DNA from: JAGLWW01 sp964640225
GTDB lineage: Archaea; Aenigmatarchaeota; Aenigmatarchaeia; PWEA01; JAGHBM01
Length of the DNA stretch: 64,000 nt
Assembly: GCA_964640225.1 (NCBI GenBank)
Contig: CAZXFI010000003.1
Location: forward strand, 40,272-104,271
Reading direction: 5' to 3'
Shown one piece after another: positions 24,627 through 32,969 of the stretch. The position numbers and the translations under genes are program-made. The notes below the pieces were generated by a model that saw only the letters and a list, made by a program, of their open reading frames with translations, did not search any database and was not told where the DNA came from. The stretch's first letter is position 1. The number at the start of each line of letters is the position of its first letter.

Positions 24627-24935
24627 TTAGCCGAACAAACCCGCCAACCCTTCTGCTGCCTCTTCTTCCTTCTTTTCCTTGTCTTCTGCTGCCTCTTCTT
24701 CCTTCTCTTCGGCCTTTGCTTCTCCTGCTGGAGCTGCCGCGGCTGGAGCCGCTACAGGCATTGCCGCTTTTGATATGGCTTCCTCTATGTTCACGTCTTT
24801 TAATGCGGCTACAAGAGCTTTCACCTGAGTCTCTTCAGCTTTTTCTCCGGTGGCGTCTATCACTTTCTTGACGCTGGCCTCGTTTATCTCCTTTCCGGCA
24901 GAGTGAAGCAACAGTGCTCCGTATATGTATTCCAT
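24627..24935 (-). CDS. rpl12: ribosomal stalk protein P1 (L12)
   Basis: This 102-residue protein starts MEYIYGALLLHSAGKEI, has the P1 dimerisation domain, an Ala/Pro hinge (AAMPVAAPAAAAPAGEAKAE), an acidic Glu/Lys tail and the terminal LAGLFG that recruits GTPase elongation factors. It is the last gene of the L11-L1-L10-P1 operon. A Shine-Dalgarno GGAGGTG precedes the ATG. Confidence 0.95.
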   Translation of the reverse strand: MEYIYGALLLHSAGKEINEASVKKVIDATGEKAEETQVKALVAALKDVNIEEAISKAAMPVAAPAAAAPAGEAKAEEKEEEAAEDKEKKEEEAAEGLAGLFG

Positions 24936-24951
24936 TTCTACACCTCCGTGA

Positions 24952-25776
24952 TCATTTTTTAAGGGCCATTGCCTTTCTGTGGGCTCTGGCTATGATTTCG
25001 TCCATTATTTCTTTTGAGTATACACCGGCCTCCAGGGCGAGCGCCTTCGCTTTCATAAAGGCTTTCTGCACAGCCATGGGAGCGGTTACTTTAGTCAGGT
25101 ATGAAGAGTTTAATGAAAGGTTTACTGCAGAAAACAAGCAGCCGTTCAGCCGGTTCATAAATTCCTCCTCGTCTATGTTCAGAACCCTTTTCTCAAACAC
25201 GGTCTCGTTTTCGTAAGCAACTGTCAAATCCAGGCCGACTTCCATGGGCTCTATTCCCAGCATGTTCAAAACGCCGGCAACATTTGAGTTTATCTTATCG
25301 CCCTCCTTCGCTACAACAGAATCCTTTATGATACGGATCTTGCCGTCCTGGACTTTGGATATTATTCCGGCGTCCGATAACTGGCCTATGGCAGGCCCCG
25401 CAGGTATTCCCGTATCACCGCTCTTCACGACAATGTTGTTTGGCGCCGTATCGCCAGCCTTTGCAGGCGCGGGTGTCTTGTTATCCTTGAGGTATTTGAA
25501 AAGCTCAAACGGATTCATTTTTGTAAACATGAAAGCCGGCTGACCCTTCAGATATGCTTCCAGCTTCTTTACGCCCTTTTTCTTTGATTTGTCAATAGCC
25601 CTTAACATGAGGCTTTTTTTTGACATGAGTATTTTTGCCAGGTCACCAAGCTCTTTTTTCATTGACTGGAGCTGCGGCGAAGGCATTTTATACATATTCA
25701 GTACGCCTACCACGGGGTACTCGTCTATCATTTTGGCAAGTCTTGTCACTTCGTTCTTCTTCCATTCCTTTGTCAT
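24952..25776 (-). CDS. rpl10: ribosomal protein L10 (P0), short form
   Basis: This 274-residue protein has an N-terminal rRNA-binding domain (WKKNEVTRLAKMIDEYPVVG), the insertion domain and the start of the helical spine that carries P1 dimers. It ends AHRKAMALKK. Archaeal P0 is normally about 300-340 residues and ends with the same acidic tail and LFG motif as P1; here that tail is absent, so fewer P1 dimers may bind and P0 itself cannot contact elongation factors. The stop codon overlaps nothing important downstream, so the short form appears genuine. Confidence 0.93.
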   Translation of the reverse strand: MTKEWKKNEVTRLAKMIDEYPVVGVLNMYKMPSPQLQSMKKELGDLAKILMSKKSLMLRAIDKSKKKGVKKLEAYLKGQPAFMFTKMNPFELFKYLKDNKTPAPAKAGDTAPNNIVVKSGDTGIPAGPAIGQLSDAGIISKVQDGKIRIIKDSVVAKEGDKINSNVAGVLNMLGIEPMEVGLDLTVAYENETVFEKRVLNIDEEEFMNRLNGCLFSAVNLSLNSSYLTKVTAPMAVQKAFMKAKALALEAGVYSKEIMDEIIARAHRKAMALKK

Positions 25777-26399
25777 TTTACCCTCACCTTGAAGGCCTTA
25801 CCCATGGTCAGTTTAACCACTACATTGTCTATCTGCTGCTTCCCCTTGGGGAGTTTCCCTTCTATGAAATTGATTATTGACTTTATATTCTCCCAAATTT
25901 CCTCGTCTTTCATACCCTCGTTTCCTACAGAGCCCTGTATAACCGGGGTTTTCACGTTCAGATTGAAAGTTTTTTCACCCCCCTTTATCAGTCCCGAAAG
26001 GTCAACCGTGGAAGGAAACGGCTTGGGCATTTTTCCACGGGGCCCAAGGACAGGGCCGAGCACCTTGCCTATCTGAGACATTAGCGTGGTTTCACCCAAG
26101 AAATAATCGTACTCGCCGGCAATCTTCTTAGCCTCATTTTTTGGCATTTTGCGAAGTTGGTCTTTTGTGATAACACCCACGTCAAGTTTCTTCGCTTCCG
26201 TAACTTTGGAATCAGCTATAACACATACTTTGGTTTTCTTGCCCTTTCCGTGGGGCAGAATAACGCTGCCGCTGAATCTGTTTTCAGGTTTGGAGAAGTT
26301 AATTCCCTTAAGATTTATAACAAGATCCCATGTCTGGGTAAAATTCCTTTTCTTGCTGCTTTCCCTGCATTTCTTCAAAATTTCTTTCAATTCTTCCAT
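25773..26399 (-). CDS. rpl1: ribosomal protein L1
   Basis: This 208-residue L1 has the conserved domain II motif GKVLGPVLGPRGKMPKPFPS and the C-terminal GKLPKGKQQIDNVVVKLTMG. It binds 23S rRNA at the L1 stalk and in archaea can repress its own mRNA. It has its own promoter and a strong ribosome-binding site in the 65-base gap after L11, and overlaps L10 by four bases (ATGA-type junction). Confidence 0.95.
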   Translation of the reverse strand: MEELKEILKKCRESSKKRNFTQTWDLVINLKGINFSKPENRFSGSVILPHGKGKKTKVCVIADSKVTEAKKLDVGVITKDQLRKMPKNEAKKIAGEYDYFLGETTLMSQIGKVLGPVLGPRGKMPKPFPSTVDLSGLIKGGEKTFNLNVKTPVIQGSVGNEGMKDEEIWENIKSIINFIEGKLPKGKQQIDNVVVKLTMGKAFKVRVK

Positions 26400-26404
26400 T
26401 CAAG

Positions 26405-26463
26405 TAACCTCCTACCGAAGTAGTAAAGCGGTTTAGATAATTAACTAATGTAAAGTATTTAAA
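26405..26463 (-). promoter_or_regulatory. internal promoter and Shine-Dalgarno for L1-L10-P1
   Basis: On the minus strand TTTAAATA (26463-26456) is a TATA-like box about 60 bases before the L1 ATG, and GGAGGTTA (26412-26405) is a strong Shine-Dalgarno five bases before it. The L11-L1 gap is the only sizeable gap in this operon, so separate expression of L1-L10-P1 is likely. Any L1 autoregulatory stem was not resolved by eye. Confidence 0.5.
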
Positions 26464-26464
26464 T

Positions 26465-27193
26465 TTAACCTTTTTTGACCTCACTAACTTCCACATCCTT
26501 GGCCTCTTCCTCTTTCGGAAGCAGTTCGTTTATTATTTCCTGCGGTATCTCCTCTTCTTCCATCTTTGAAATAATCTCCTTCCTTTCTTTTCCTTCCATC
26601 TGCTTCATTATCTCCTCGGCCACCTTCTTCATCTTTTCCATGTGCTCTTTTCTTTCTTCCGCTAACCTTTCCTTCTCTTCCTCCAGTTCCTTAAGTTCCT
26701 CCGCGCTTAGTTCCGTTTTTTCATGAATTATTTCATCATCATATTTGCCCTCATCTATTTCCCCGATAACCTCTTTCGGATTTTTTCCTTCCACAAGAAT
26801 ACCGCACGACACGCAGCTTCCTATAACCTGTTTCACATTTGATTTCATTTGGGAAGAGTTCATGTCATCTCTCTTGCCCTTGGCTATCTTGATTACCTGT
26901 TCTATTTTCAGGTCGGCGATATTTTCTTCCTTCGGTCTTGAAGAAAGTTTCTCCACCTTGGCCTCCTTCTTTATCATTGCAGAAACAGGAGGGGTACCTA
27001 CCTTTATCTTGAATTTTTTACCGTCAACTACAACCGTTACAGGCACTTTCATGCCAGCGAAGTCCTTTGTCTTATCGTTTATCTGGCTTATGACCTCGCC
27101 TATGTTTATTCCAAGAGGCCCCAATGCAGGTCCCAACGGGGGTCCTGCGCTGGCCTTCCCTCCTTCCACAAGAGCTTCTATTTTTTCACTCAC
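26465..27193 (-). CDS. rpl11: ribosomal protein L11 with long acidic coiled-coil tail
   Basis: Residues about 1-160 are a standard archaeal L11 (KASAGPPLGPALGPLGINIG, PPVSAMIKKEA, KQVIGSCVSCGILVEG), which forms the GTPase-associated centre with 23S rRNA. Archaeal L11 is normally about 160 residues. Here about 80 more follow, rich in Glu and Lys with heptad spacing (EELKELEEEKERLAEERKEH, EEIPQEIINELLPKEEEAKD), probably a coiled coil. The tail is in frame and overlaps no other gene. Its partner is unknown. Confidence 0.93.
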   Translation of the reverse strand: MSEKIEALVEGGKASAGPPLGPALGPLGINIGEVISQINDKTKDFAGMKVPVTVVVDGKKFKIKVGTPPVSAMIKKEAKVEKLSSRPKEENIADLKIEQVIKIAKGKRDDMNSSQMKSNVKQVIGSCVSCGILVEGKNPKEVIGEIDEGKYDDEIIHEKTELSAEELKELEEEKERLAEERKEHMEKMKKVAEEIMKQMEGKERKEIISKMEEEEIPQEIINELLPKEEEAKDVEVSEVKKG

Positions 27194-27638
27194 TTGAATC
27201 CCCGCTTTCTGTTGTTTTTTCCACTATTCTTATTGAATCCGTGGTCACCGTAACAGGAATGGAAACAGCCGCCTCCAAAAGCTCAACGGTAACCTCGCCT
27301 TTGCCGACCCTTGTGACTTTCCCTCTTTCTCTCTTGAAAGGACCGCCTATTATTTCCACCAGATCTCCCTTATGAACTTCAAGCTCCTTGTCCTTGGATT
27401 CAAGGAACTGTTTTATCTTATCCACCTCAACGGGTTTTCCTATCAAACCTTTGACATGTCTCATGTCATGTATGGCTTCTCTTATGTCGCTCTCCTTGCC
27501 TTCAACCATTATATACCCCTTGAGTTTTTCCGGATGAATCATTGCCTTTATTTCAAAACCTCTTAATTTTGCAAGAGTTTCTATCTCTGACATGACCATG
27601 TTTTCTCTTCCTATAGTAGTTCTTATGGTGTATATCAT
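27186..27638 (-). CDS. spt5: transcription elongation factor NusG/Spt5
   Basis: This 150-residue protein has an NGN domain (IYTIRTTIGRENMVMSEIET, GYIMVEGKESDIREAI) and a KOW domain (GDLVEIIGGPFKRERGKVTR). It binds the RNA polymerase clamp with Spt4 and couples transcription to translation. Order secE-nusG-L11 is the usual archaeal one; it overlaps L11 by eight bases. Confidence 0.95.
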   Translation of the reverse strand: MIYTIRTTIGRENMVMSEIETLAKLRGFEIKAMIHPEKLKGYIMVEGKESDIREAIHDMRHVKGLIGKPVEVDKIKQFLESKDKELEVHKGDLVEIIGGPFKRERGKVTRVGKGEVTVELLEAAVSIPVTVTTDSIRIVEKTTESGDSSE

Positions 27639-27643
27639 TTAAT

Positions 27644-27817
27644 CTACCCGAATATACCCAGGAAATGGAAAATAAGAAATATTGCAAAGCCTATTAATCC
27701 TATTATCACAATTCCCAGTCCTGTTATTTTTGATGCAGAAAAGTATTCCTCTTTCGTAGGCCTTCTGGTGACTTTCAAGACCCTCATGCAATTTTTTAAA
27801 AAGCCTTTTATTCCCAT
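27644..27817 (-). CDS. secE: preprotein translocase subunit SecE (Sec61-gamma)
   Basis: This 57-residue protein has an amphipathic basic N-terminal helix (FLKNCMRVLKVTRRPTKEEY) and one membrane segment (LGIVIIGLIGFAIFLIFHFL). ATG 27817 is preceded by Shine-Dalgarno GGTGA; an upstream start at 27838 would include MCCNGEI without support. It clamps SecY in the translocon and heads the secE-nusG transcription unit. Confidence 0.9.
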   Translation of the reverse strand: MGIKGFLKNCMRVLKVTRRPTKEEYFSASKITGLGIVIIGLIGFAIFLIFHFLGIFG

Positions 27818-27852
27818 AATTTCACCATTACAACACAATAAGATTTAGAAAG

Positions 27853-27862
27853 ATATATAAAG
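27853..27862 (-). promoter_or_regulatory. TATA box for secE-nusG operon
   Basis: CTTTATATAT on the minus strand lies about 36-45 bases before the secE ATG, giving a transcription start near 27830. It separates secE from the ftsZ gene upstream. Confidence 0.5.
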
Positions 27863-27880
27863 TTTACTTTTAAAGGGTTC

Positions 27881-27898
27881 GTGCCCCGATGGGGGCAC
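27881..27898. terminator. GC-rich hairpin after ftsZ, possible terminator
   Basis: GTGCCCC and GGGGCAC are perfectly complementary around a four-base loop, in a locally GC-rich spot 34 bases after the ftsZ stop and just before the secE promoter. Archaeal termination usually needs T-tracts rather than hairpins, so this may instead be an mRNA-stabilising structure or part of a small RNA. Confidence 0.35.
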
Positions 27899-27931
27899 CC
27901 CCACACACTGGGAAGGACCAGCCTTCAACGT

Positions 27932-29011
27932 CTAGTCCACAAAGTCTATGCCAAGAATTTTTTCTATTTCTTTCTTTCTTTCTTCGGTGTAAGTCTTGGT
28001 GGCTCCGTAAATTTGCGGACTTCTTACCCCCGTCACTATTATCATTGCCTTTATAGTATCTCCCAAAGAGGGGTCTATCTGCGCACCCCAAATCACTTTT
28101 GCGTCAGGGTCTAGTCTCTCGTTAACTCTCTGTACTATTTCCTGCGCCTCTTTTATGGTCATGTCTGCCCCCCCGGAGACATTTATAAGGGCACCTGTCG
28201 CACCTTCAATATCCACATCTATCAATGGCGTATTAAGAGCCTTTTCCACGGCTTCCGCGGCCCTTCTTTCAGTATCGCTTTCAGCCAAGCCTATCATGGC
28301 CAGACCGCCGTTGGTCATAACAGCCCTTATGTCGGCAAAATCCAGGTTTACAAGTCCGGGCTTTGTCACCAGCTCCGTAATTCCCTTGACAGCGTTCACC
28401 AGTATCTCGTCCGCCACCTTAAACGCGGTAGACAAGGATACGTCGGGCACGATTTCCAAAAGCTTGTCATTCGGAATGACTATCAGGGTATCAACAATTT
28501 CAGTTAGTTTTTCAAGTCCCATTCTGGCATTGGTTTCCCTTTGTCTTCCCTCCATAGAGAAAGGTAGTGTAACCACGCCAACAGTAAGCGCCCCGCCTTT
28601 TTTTGCCGTCTCCGCGATGACAGGCAAAGCGCCTGTTCCTGTGCCGCCGCCCAGGCCACAGGTAACAAAAATCATGTCTGATTTGCCAATTATTTTTTGT
28701 ATGTCTTTTTTGCTTTCTTTGGCAGCCTCTTCCCCCAGCTTGGGGTCGGCTCCCGCGCCGAGACCTTTGGCAGTTTCTTTACCCAAGAGAATTTTGTTGT
28801 CACAATCCGTGTATAAAAGATCCTGTGCATCCGTGTTCATTGCAACTATCTCCGCACCAACAATTCCTATCTCGTTCATCCTGGAAATAGTATTGCAACC
28901 GGAGCCGCCGGTACCTATAACCTTTATATCAGCCTTTCTTGATTCCAATATTTTTTCAAGTTCTGTATCCATTTTATTGTCCCCTTTCTTGTCTGTTTTT
29001 GTCGCAGCCAT
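27932..29011 (-). CDS. ftsZ: cell division protein FtsZ
   Basis: This 359-residue tubulin homologue has the T1 loop IKVIGTGGSGCNTISRM, the tubulin signature CGLGGGTGTGA, and the T7 catalytic loop NLDFADIRAVM. It assembles the cytokinetic ring with GTP. It ends soon after the core (LGIDFVD) without a long linker or an obvious conserved tail. The N-terminus has a short Lys/Asp-rich extension; the alternative start MDTELEK is 13 codons in. A second FtsZ, common in archaea, is not in this window. Confidence 0.95.
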   Translation of the reverse strand: MAATKTDKKGDNKMDTELEKILESRKADIKVIGTGGSGCNTISRMNEIGIVGAEIVAMNTDAQDLLYTDCDNKILLGKETAKGLGAGADPKLGEEAAKESKKDIQKIIGKSDMIFVTCGLGGGTGTGALPVIAETAKKGGALTVGVVTLPFSMEGRQRETNARMGLEKLTEIVDTLIVIPNDKLLEIVPDVSLSTAFKVADEILVNAVKGITELVTKPGLVNLDFADIRAVMTNGGLAMIGLAESDTERRAAEAVEKALNTPLIDVDIEGATGALINVSGGADMTIKEAQEIVQRVNERLDPDAKVIWGAQIDPSLGDTIKAMIIVTGVRSPQIYGATKTYTEERKKEIEKILGIDFVD

Positions 29012-29113
29012 TTTATCCCCCCATAATTTGATATCAAATAAATCAAATATATTTTCTCAATTTCAAGTATTAATTATATTGGACGTTAGCTATATAAAGC
29101 TTACGTGCAGAAT

Positions 29114-29767
29114 CTATTTCTTTCTTTCAAAAATCTGCGAGAATATAATTTTCTTTATATCCATGTGGTCAAATATGTCATGTGTTATCATTTGCTTTGT
29201 TTTCTCGTTAATACTGATTTTTAAGTTAATTTCCATTTCCCCGTTTTTTATAGCAATTCCATCCTGCTCACAGCCGTAGTATTCGCATACAGCCCTTGCC
29301 TTTTCCCCGTCTTTTTCCAGTTTTTCTTTTGCATTCAATTCATAAACCAGAGTCTTTCCTGCCAGTGGGTGGTTGAAATCAACCCTTACCCTGCCCGAGT
29401 TGGCTGATATGACCCTGCAACTTAGACCTTCCATATTCAAAACCATGCCGGGGTAAGGATTTATATTTTGCTTTTTGAATTCGGAAAGCGGAACGAGTTT
29501 CATCATTTCCGGCTTCCTTTTTCCAAAGCCCTTCTCCGGTGCGATTTCCACTTTTTTCTTATCCCCGATTTTCATCTTGAGGAGTTCTTCATCCAAACCC
29601 CTGATTGTTTTTTCTTCCCCTATTATTACAAGAGTAGGACCGTATGTCGTCTTGGGATTAAACAACCCCTCTTTCTTTGCAGTCTCTTCGTTGGTGGTAT
29701 CAAAAACTTTGCCGTTTTCCTTTATTTTTCCCGTATATTCTATCTTTATGAAATCTCCCTTCTTCAT
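29114..29767 (-). CDS. FKBP-type peptidyl-prolyl isomerase with IF domain
   Basis: This 217-residue protein starts MKKGDFIKIEYTGKIKENG, and its FKBP core is interrupted after GDKKKVEIAPEKGFG by a chaperone insert-in-flap domain, then resumes at RVDFNHPLAGKTLVYEL. This is the long archaeal SlyD-like FKBP with an additional C-terminal domain. It catalyses proline isomerisation and holds unfolded proteins in the cytosol. It is next to leuS, 20 bases apart. Confidence 0.9.
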   Translation of the reverse strand: MKKGDFIKIEYTGKIKENGKVFDTTNEETAKKEGLFNPKTTYGPTLVIIGEEKTIRGLDEELLKMKIGDKKKVEIAPEKGFGKRKPEMMKLVPLSEFKKQNINPYPGMVLNMEGLSCRVISANSGRVRVDFNHPLAGKTLVYELNAKEKLEKDGEKARAVCEYYGCEQDGIAIKNGEMEINLKISINEKTKQMITHDIFDHMDIKKIIFSQIFERKK

Positions 29768-29786
29768 CTTATCACCTCAAAAACAT

Positions 29787-32612
29787 CTACTCCATAAATA
29801 TACCCGGTTTCATTGGCTCAGCCTGCTTGGCTTTTTTTTCATTACTTACTTCAATTATATTAATCTTTGCCTCGGTCAGCTTTTCAAGGAATACCCTTTC
29901 GCTTTTTAAAACTTCAATCTCCCTTGTTTTTTCCAGTATATTTTTTTCAAACCTCTTTTTCATAAGATTCTGAACGTAAACGGCCAGGTCCTTGCCTATT
30001 TTCCTATACCCCTCTTTTTTCATAAAATCTCCGGTTTGCCTGCCTTCTTTCACGTCTTTGTATACGTCATATTTCCATTTAGGGGCCACGAATATGGAAA
30101 TTTTCTTGGGGGAATTTATGCCTGTTATTTTTTTGATTTCCTCTACATCATTTATTATAGTTTTCACAAGCTCTTCTCCCATTTCCGCTTCAGCATTCGT
30201 CTTCTTTTCGTCAAATTCAGGCCATTTGGAGGTTGATACAAAAGGCTTGTTACCGAGTTTCTCCCATAACTCTTCCGTTATATGGGGCATATAAACGCTA
30301 AGAATTTTAATCCAGTTTTCAATACAGGTTATGGCGGATTTTGACACCCCGCCGCCAGTTCTTCTCAAATACCATTTCAGGTCATTTGACATCTTATATA
30401 TACAAACTTGTGCCGCCGCTCTGGTTTTAAGTCCTTCCAGGTTATCGGTGGTTTCTTTAATAGACGAATTAATTCTTGATGTAAACCATTTATCTATGTT
30501 ACCTTCCTTTGATAAGTCTTTTTGTTTTATGAGGCTTATTTTACTGACAGTTTCGTAAAATCTGTTTATCCATTTTACCATGGCCTCCGCCTCTTCATAC
30601 CTGAAGTCGGAATCCTGTTCCGGCATTGTGCAAGTGGTGTTTACTATTCTTACGGCATCGGCGCCGTAACGGTCAATGGCCGTGGAGAATGTCACGGCCC
30701 TGCCCTTTGACTTGGACATTTTTTCCCCTTCAAGGTTTACAAAACCGTTGACAGAAATAGCCTTCGGCCAGTATTTCCTTGGAAACAGCGCCACGTGGTT
30801 ATATACGTAATACAAAAGATGATTACTTACCAGGTCCTTGGCGGAATTTCTCCAGTCAACAGGGTACCAATATTCAACATCATGCCTAATTTTTTCCAGA
30901 ATTTTCTGGTCCATTTTCAAGTTTTTGGAAACTTTTTCAGCTTTTCCTTCCCCAAGAATCACATAATTGAAAAATTCATCACCCAGCTGTTCTGTTTTTA
31001 TTTCTTGTTCCTTCAGGAACTTGGCTATTATGTAGTAAAGCATGTAAATCGTGCTGTCTGACAGGGTCTCAACAATCCATTCATTGTCCCACGGTAGCGG
31101 CGTTCCAAGACCCGATTTTCTGGCGCATGCCTTGTCCTGCGTCCATTCCAGGGCGGCGTTAAATGCAGGCCTCCAAAACTCGGGATAGATATCCATTTCT
31201 TTCATATAGCTCCTTACCCGGGATTTCCATTTTTCATCCCCGTAAGTCAGGAACCACTGGTTCTCCAGAAGTTTTATGTGGCAATCGGTTCCGCACTTGC
31301 ACACGACTTTTTCGGAAGGCGCGTACATGACGGACATTTTATCTTTATGTTTTTTCTTGACAGATTCTATCGCCTCTGGCACGGACATGCCCTCCAAATC
31401 CCCGGCATTTTCGTTGAGTTTGCCCTTGTGATACTGCAATTTATAGATTTCTTTCTTGGCCTGGGATAATTTGGGGTCTTTGAGTTTTTTTATCCCCATT
31501 TTTTGGCATATTTCAACGGCTGGATGTTTTCCGTAACCTGGTGTGGTTATAAGAGAGATATATTCTATGCTTTCAACGTCCTCTTTTTTGAGATTATATT
31601 TGTCCAGATAGCCTTCATTTTCTTTCAGTTCTTCCAGGGCTACGTGGTCATCGGGCGCGTCGCTGGGCTCCGATGCCACGATGCCCGTTGCATGGTCCGG
31701 GTTGACAAATTCACCCGGCAGGACAACGAGATTCTTCCTTCCCGTAACGGGGTTGGAGAATTTTTTTCCAATTAAATCGGATACGGGAATTTTTTCTTCA
31801 ATTGACACGTCTTTTCTTTGTTTTTCCAAATTTTCAGCGGCACTCTTGCTTAACACCCACTTTTCCTTCCCGACTTTCACAACAACGTAATCGGCGCCGG
31901 GGTTTATGTATATGTTAGTTATGGCAAAAATAGTCTCCGGCCTCAGGGTGGCTGCGGGCAGTATAGCGCCGTTTTCCATGGGGTATTTCCATATGTCTAT
32001 TCCCTGCACGATAGCTTCTTCTCCCTCGGCCCTGTCCGACTGGGTTATGGGGCTCTCGCACCCCGGGCAGTAAATCACGGGATGGCTTCCTTTTTGCACA
32101 TATCCCTTATTTTTCAGCCTGTTGAACTGCCATGTTATGAATTTTTTGTAATTGTCATCCAGAGTCCCGAAAGTTCTCCTCCAATCAATTGAAAAGCCAC
32201 CCCTTTTAAGCGTATTAATGCACTGTTCCGAGAAATATCTTCCGGCTTCCTCCGGCTTCTCAAACCTGTGAAAATCCTCTTCTTTTATTCCGTAAAGGCT
32301 CTTTAAAGTCTCAATTGTTTTTGAATCACGTCTCTTTATGTTTTTAGCCAAAACCTGCAGTCTGTTGCCGGAAAGATGAAATCCTTGTGGAAAAAGGGTG
32401 TTGTACCCCTGCATTCTTTTCAATCTGGCAATAATGTCCCCGCGGGTGAACGTTCTCGCATGGCCTATATGCAGGTCTCCAGACGGGTAAGGATACGGAA
32501 TCGTGAGAAAAAATTTTTCCTTTTTGCTGGGGTCGGCCTCAAAAACCTTCTCTTCCTCCCATCTTTTCTGCCATTTCTCTTCTATCTTCCTGAAATCAAC
32601 ATATTGAGCCAT
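29787..32612 (-). CDS. leuS: leucyl-tRNA synthetase
   Basis: This 941-residue class I synthetase has the HIGH motif as PYPSGDLHIGHARTF and the KMSKS motif as EKMSKSKGRAV. A CP1 editing domain lies between them (TLRPETIFAITNIYINPG). Zinc-like Cys pairs occur (YCPGCESP, CKCGTDC). Length and order match archaeal/eukaryotic LeuRS. A TATA-like sequence lies between its start and the divergent tRNA-Arg gene. Confidence 0.96.
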   Translation of the reverse strand: MAQYVDFRKIEEKWQKRWEEEKVFEADPSKKEKFFLTIPYPYPSGDLHIGHARTFTRGDIIARLKRMQGYNTLFPQGFHLSGNRLQVLAKNIKRRDSKTIETLKSLYGIKEEDFHRFEKPEEAGRYFSEQCINTLKRGGFSIDWRRTFGTLDDNYKKFITWQFNRLKNKGYVQKGSHPVIYCPGCESPITQSDRAEGEEAIVQGIDIWKYPMENGAILPAATLRPETIFAITNIYINPGADYVVVKVGKEKWVLSKSAAENLEKQRKDVSIEEKIPVSDLIGKKFSNPVTGRKNLVVLPGEFVNPDHATGIVASEPSDAPDDHVALEELKENEGYLDKYNLKKEDVESIEYISLITTPGYGKHPAVEICQKMGIKKLKDPKLSQAKKEIYKLQYHKGKLNENAGDLEGMSVPEAIESVKKKHKDKMSVMYAPSEKVVCKCGTDCHIKLLENQWFLTYGDEKWKSRVRSYMKEMDIYPEFWRPAFNAALEWTQDKACARKSGLGTPLPWDNEWIVETLSDSTIYMLYYIIAKFLKEQEIKTEQLGDEFFNYVILGEGKAEKVSKNLKMDQKILEKIRHDVEYWYPVDWRNSAKDLVSNHLLYYVYNHVALFPRKYWPKAISVNGFVNLEGEKMSKSKGRAVTFSTAIDRYGADAVRIVNTTCTMPEQDSDFRYEEAEAMVKWINRFYETVSKISLIKQKDLSKEGNIDKWFTSRINSSIKETTDNLEGLKTRAAAQVCIYKMSNDLKWYLRRTGGGVSKSAITCIENWIKILSVYMPHITEELWEKLGNKPFVSTSKWPEFDEKKTNAEAEMGEELVKTIINDVEEIKKITGINSPKKISIFVAPKWKYDVYKDVKEGRQTGDFMKKEGYRKIGKDLAVYVQNLMKKRFEKNILEKTREIEVLKSERVFLEKLTEAKINIIEVSNEKKAKQAEPMKPGIFME

Positions 32613-32669
32613 AAAATCACTTAATATTTCTTATAGTTTTATATTTAACTTTATAAACCATTATCTTGG

Positions 32670-32923
32670 GGGCACGTAGCTCAGCTTGGAAGGAGCCTTT
32701 CTTTTTCACAAAAAGAAAACCTCGGAAAAGAAAAACTTCCTGGATTGGTGACAAAAAAGAGAGGATCTGGGCAAATAGAGCACTGGCCTTCTAACCTTCA
32801 GGGTTGGAAGATTTGAAGGTCCTCCGGGGGCCTTGTGAGAGAAGAAAGCCAGGGGTCGAGGGTTCAAATAAGCTTTTTTCTAAAAAGCTTAAGCAAAAAA
32901 CGAGAATCCCTCCGTGCCCGCCA
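32670..32923 (+). tRNA. tRNA-Arg(TCT), three introns, CCA encoded
   Basis: The acceptor is GGGCACG (32670-32676) with CGTGCCC (32913-32919), then G and CCA. The D-stem GCTC/GAGC is at 32679-32682 and 32693-32696. An 85-base insertion (32697-32781) follows, starting with a perfect TTTCTTTTT-CAC-AAAAAGAAA hairpin. The anticodon stem CTGGC (32783-32787) pairs with GCCAG (32848-32852) around loop CTTCTAA, anticodon TCT at 32790-32792. A canonical 37/38 intron covers about 32794-32846. The T-stem GAGGG/CCCTC closes on TTCAAAT after removal of 32868-32905 (38 bases), which is nearly identical to the T-loop intron of tRNA-Gln. The mature length is 78; the gene length of 254 makes this the longest tRNA gene here. 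Confidence 0.87.
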
Positions 32924-32969
32924 TTTACGTATATAAATCAAAAAAACCAAAAATTTTATGTGTGGGGCT

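Noticed and set aside
27881..27960. A tRNA or SRP/RNase P RNA after ftsZ
   Set aside because: Only one GC-rich hairpin is present; there is no T-loop, no acceptor pairing, and the 3' part runs into the ftsZ coding region.
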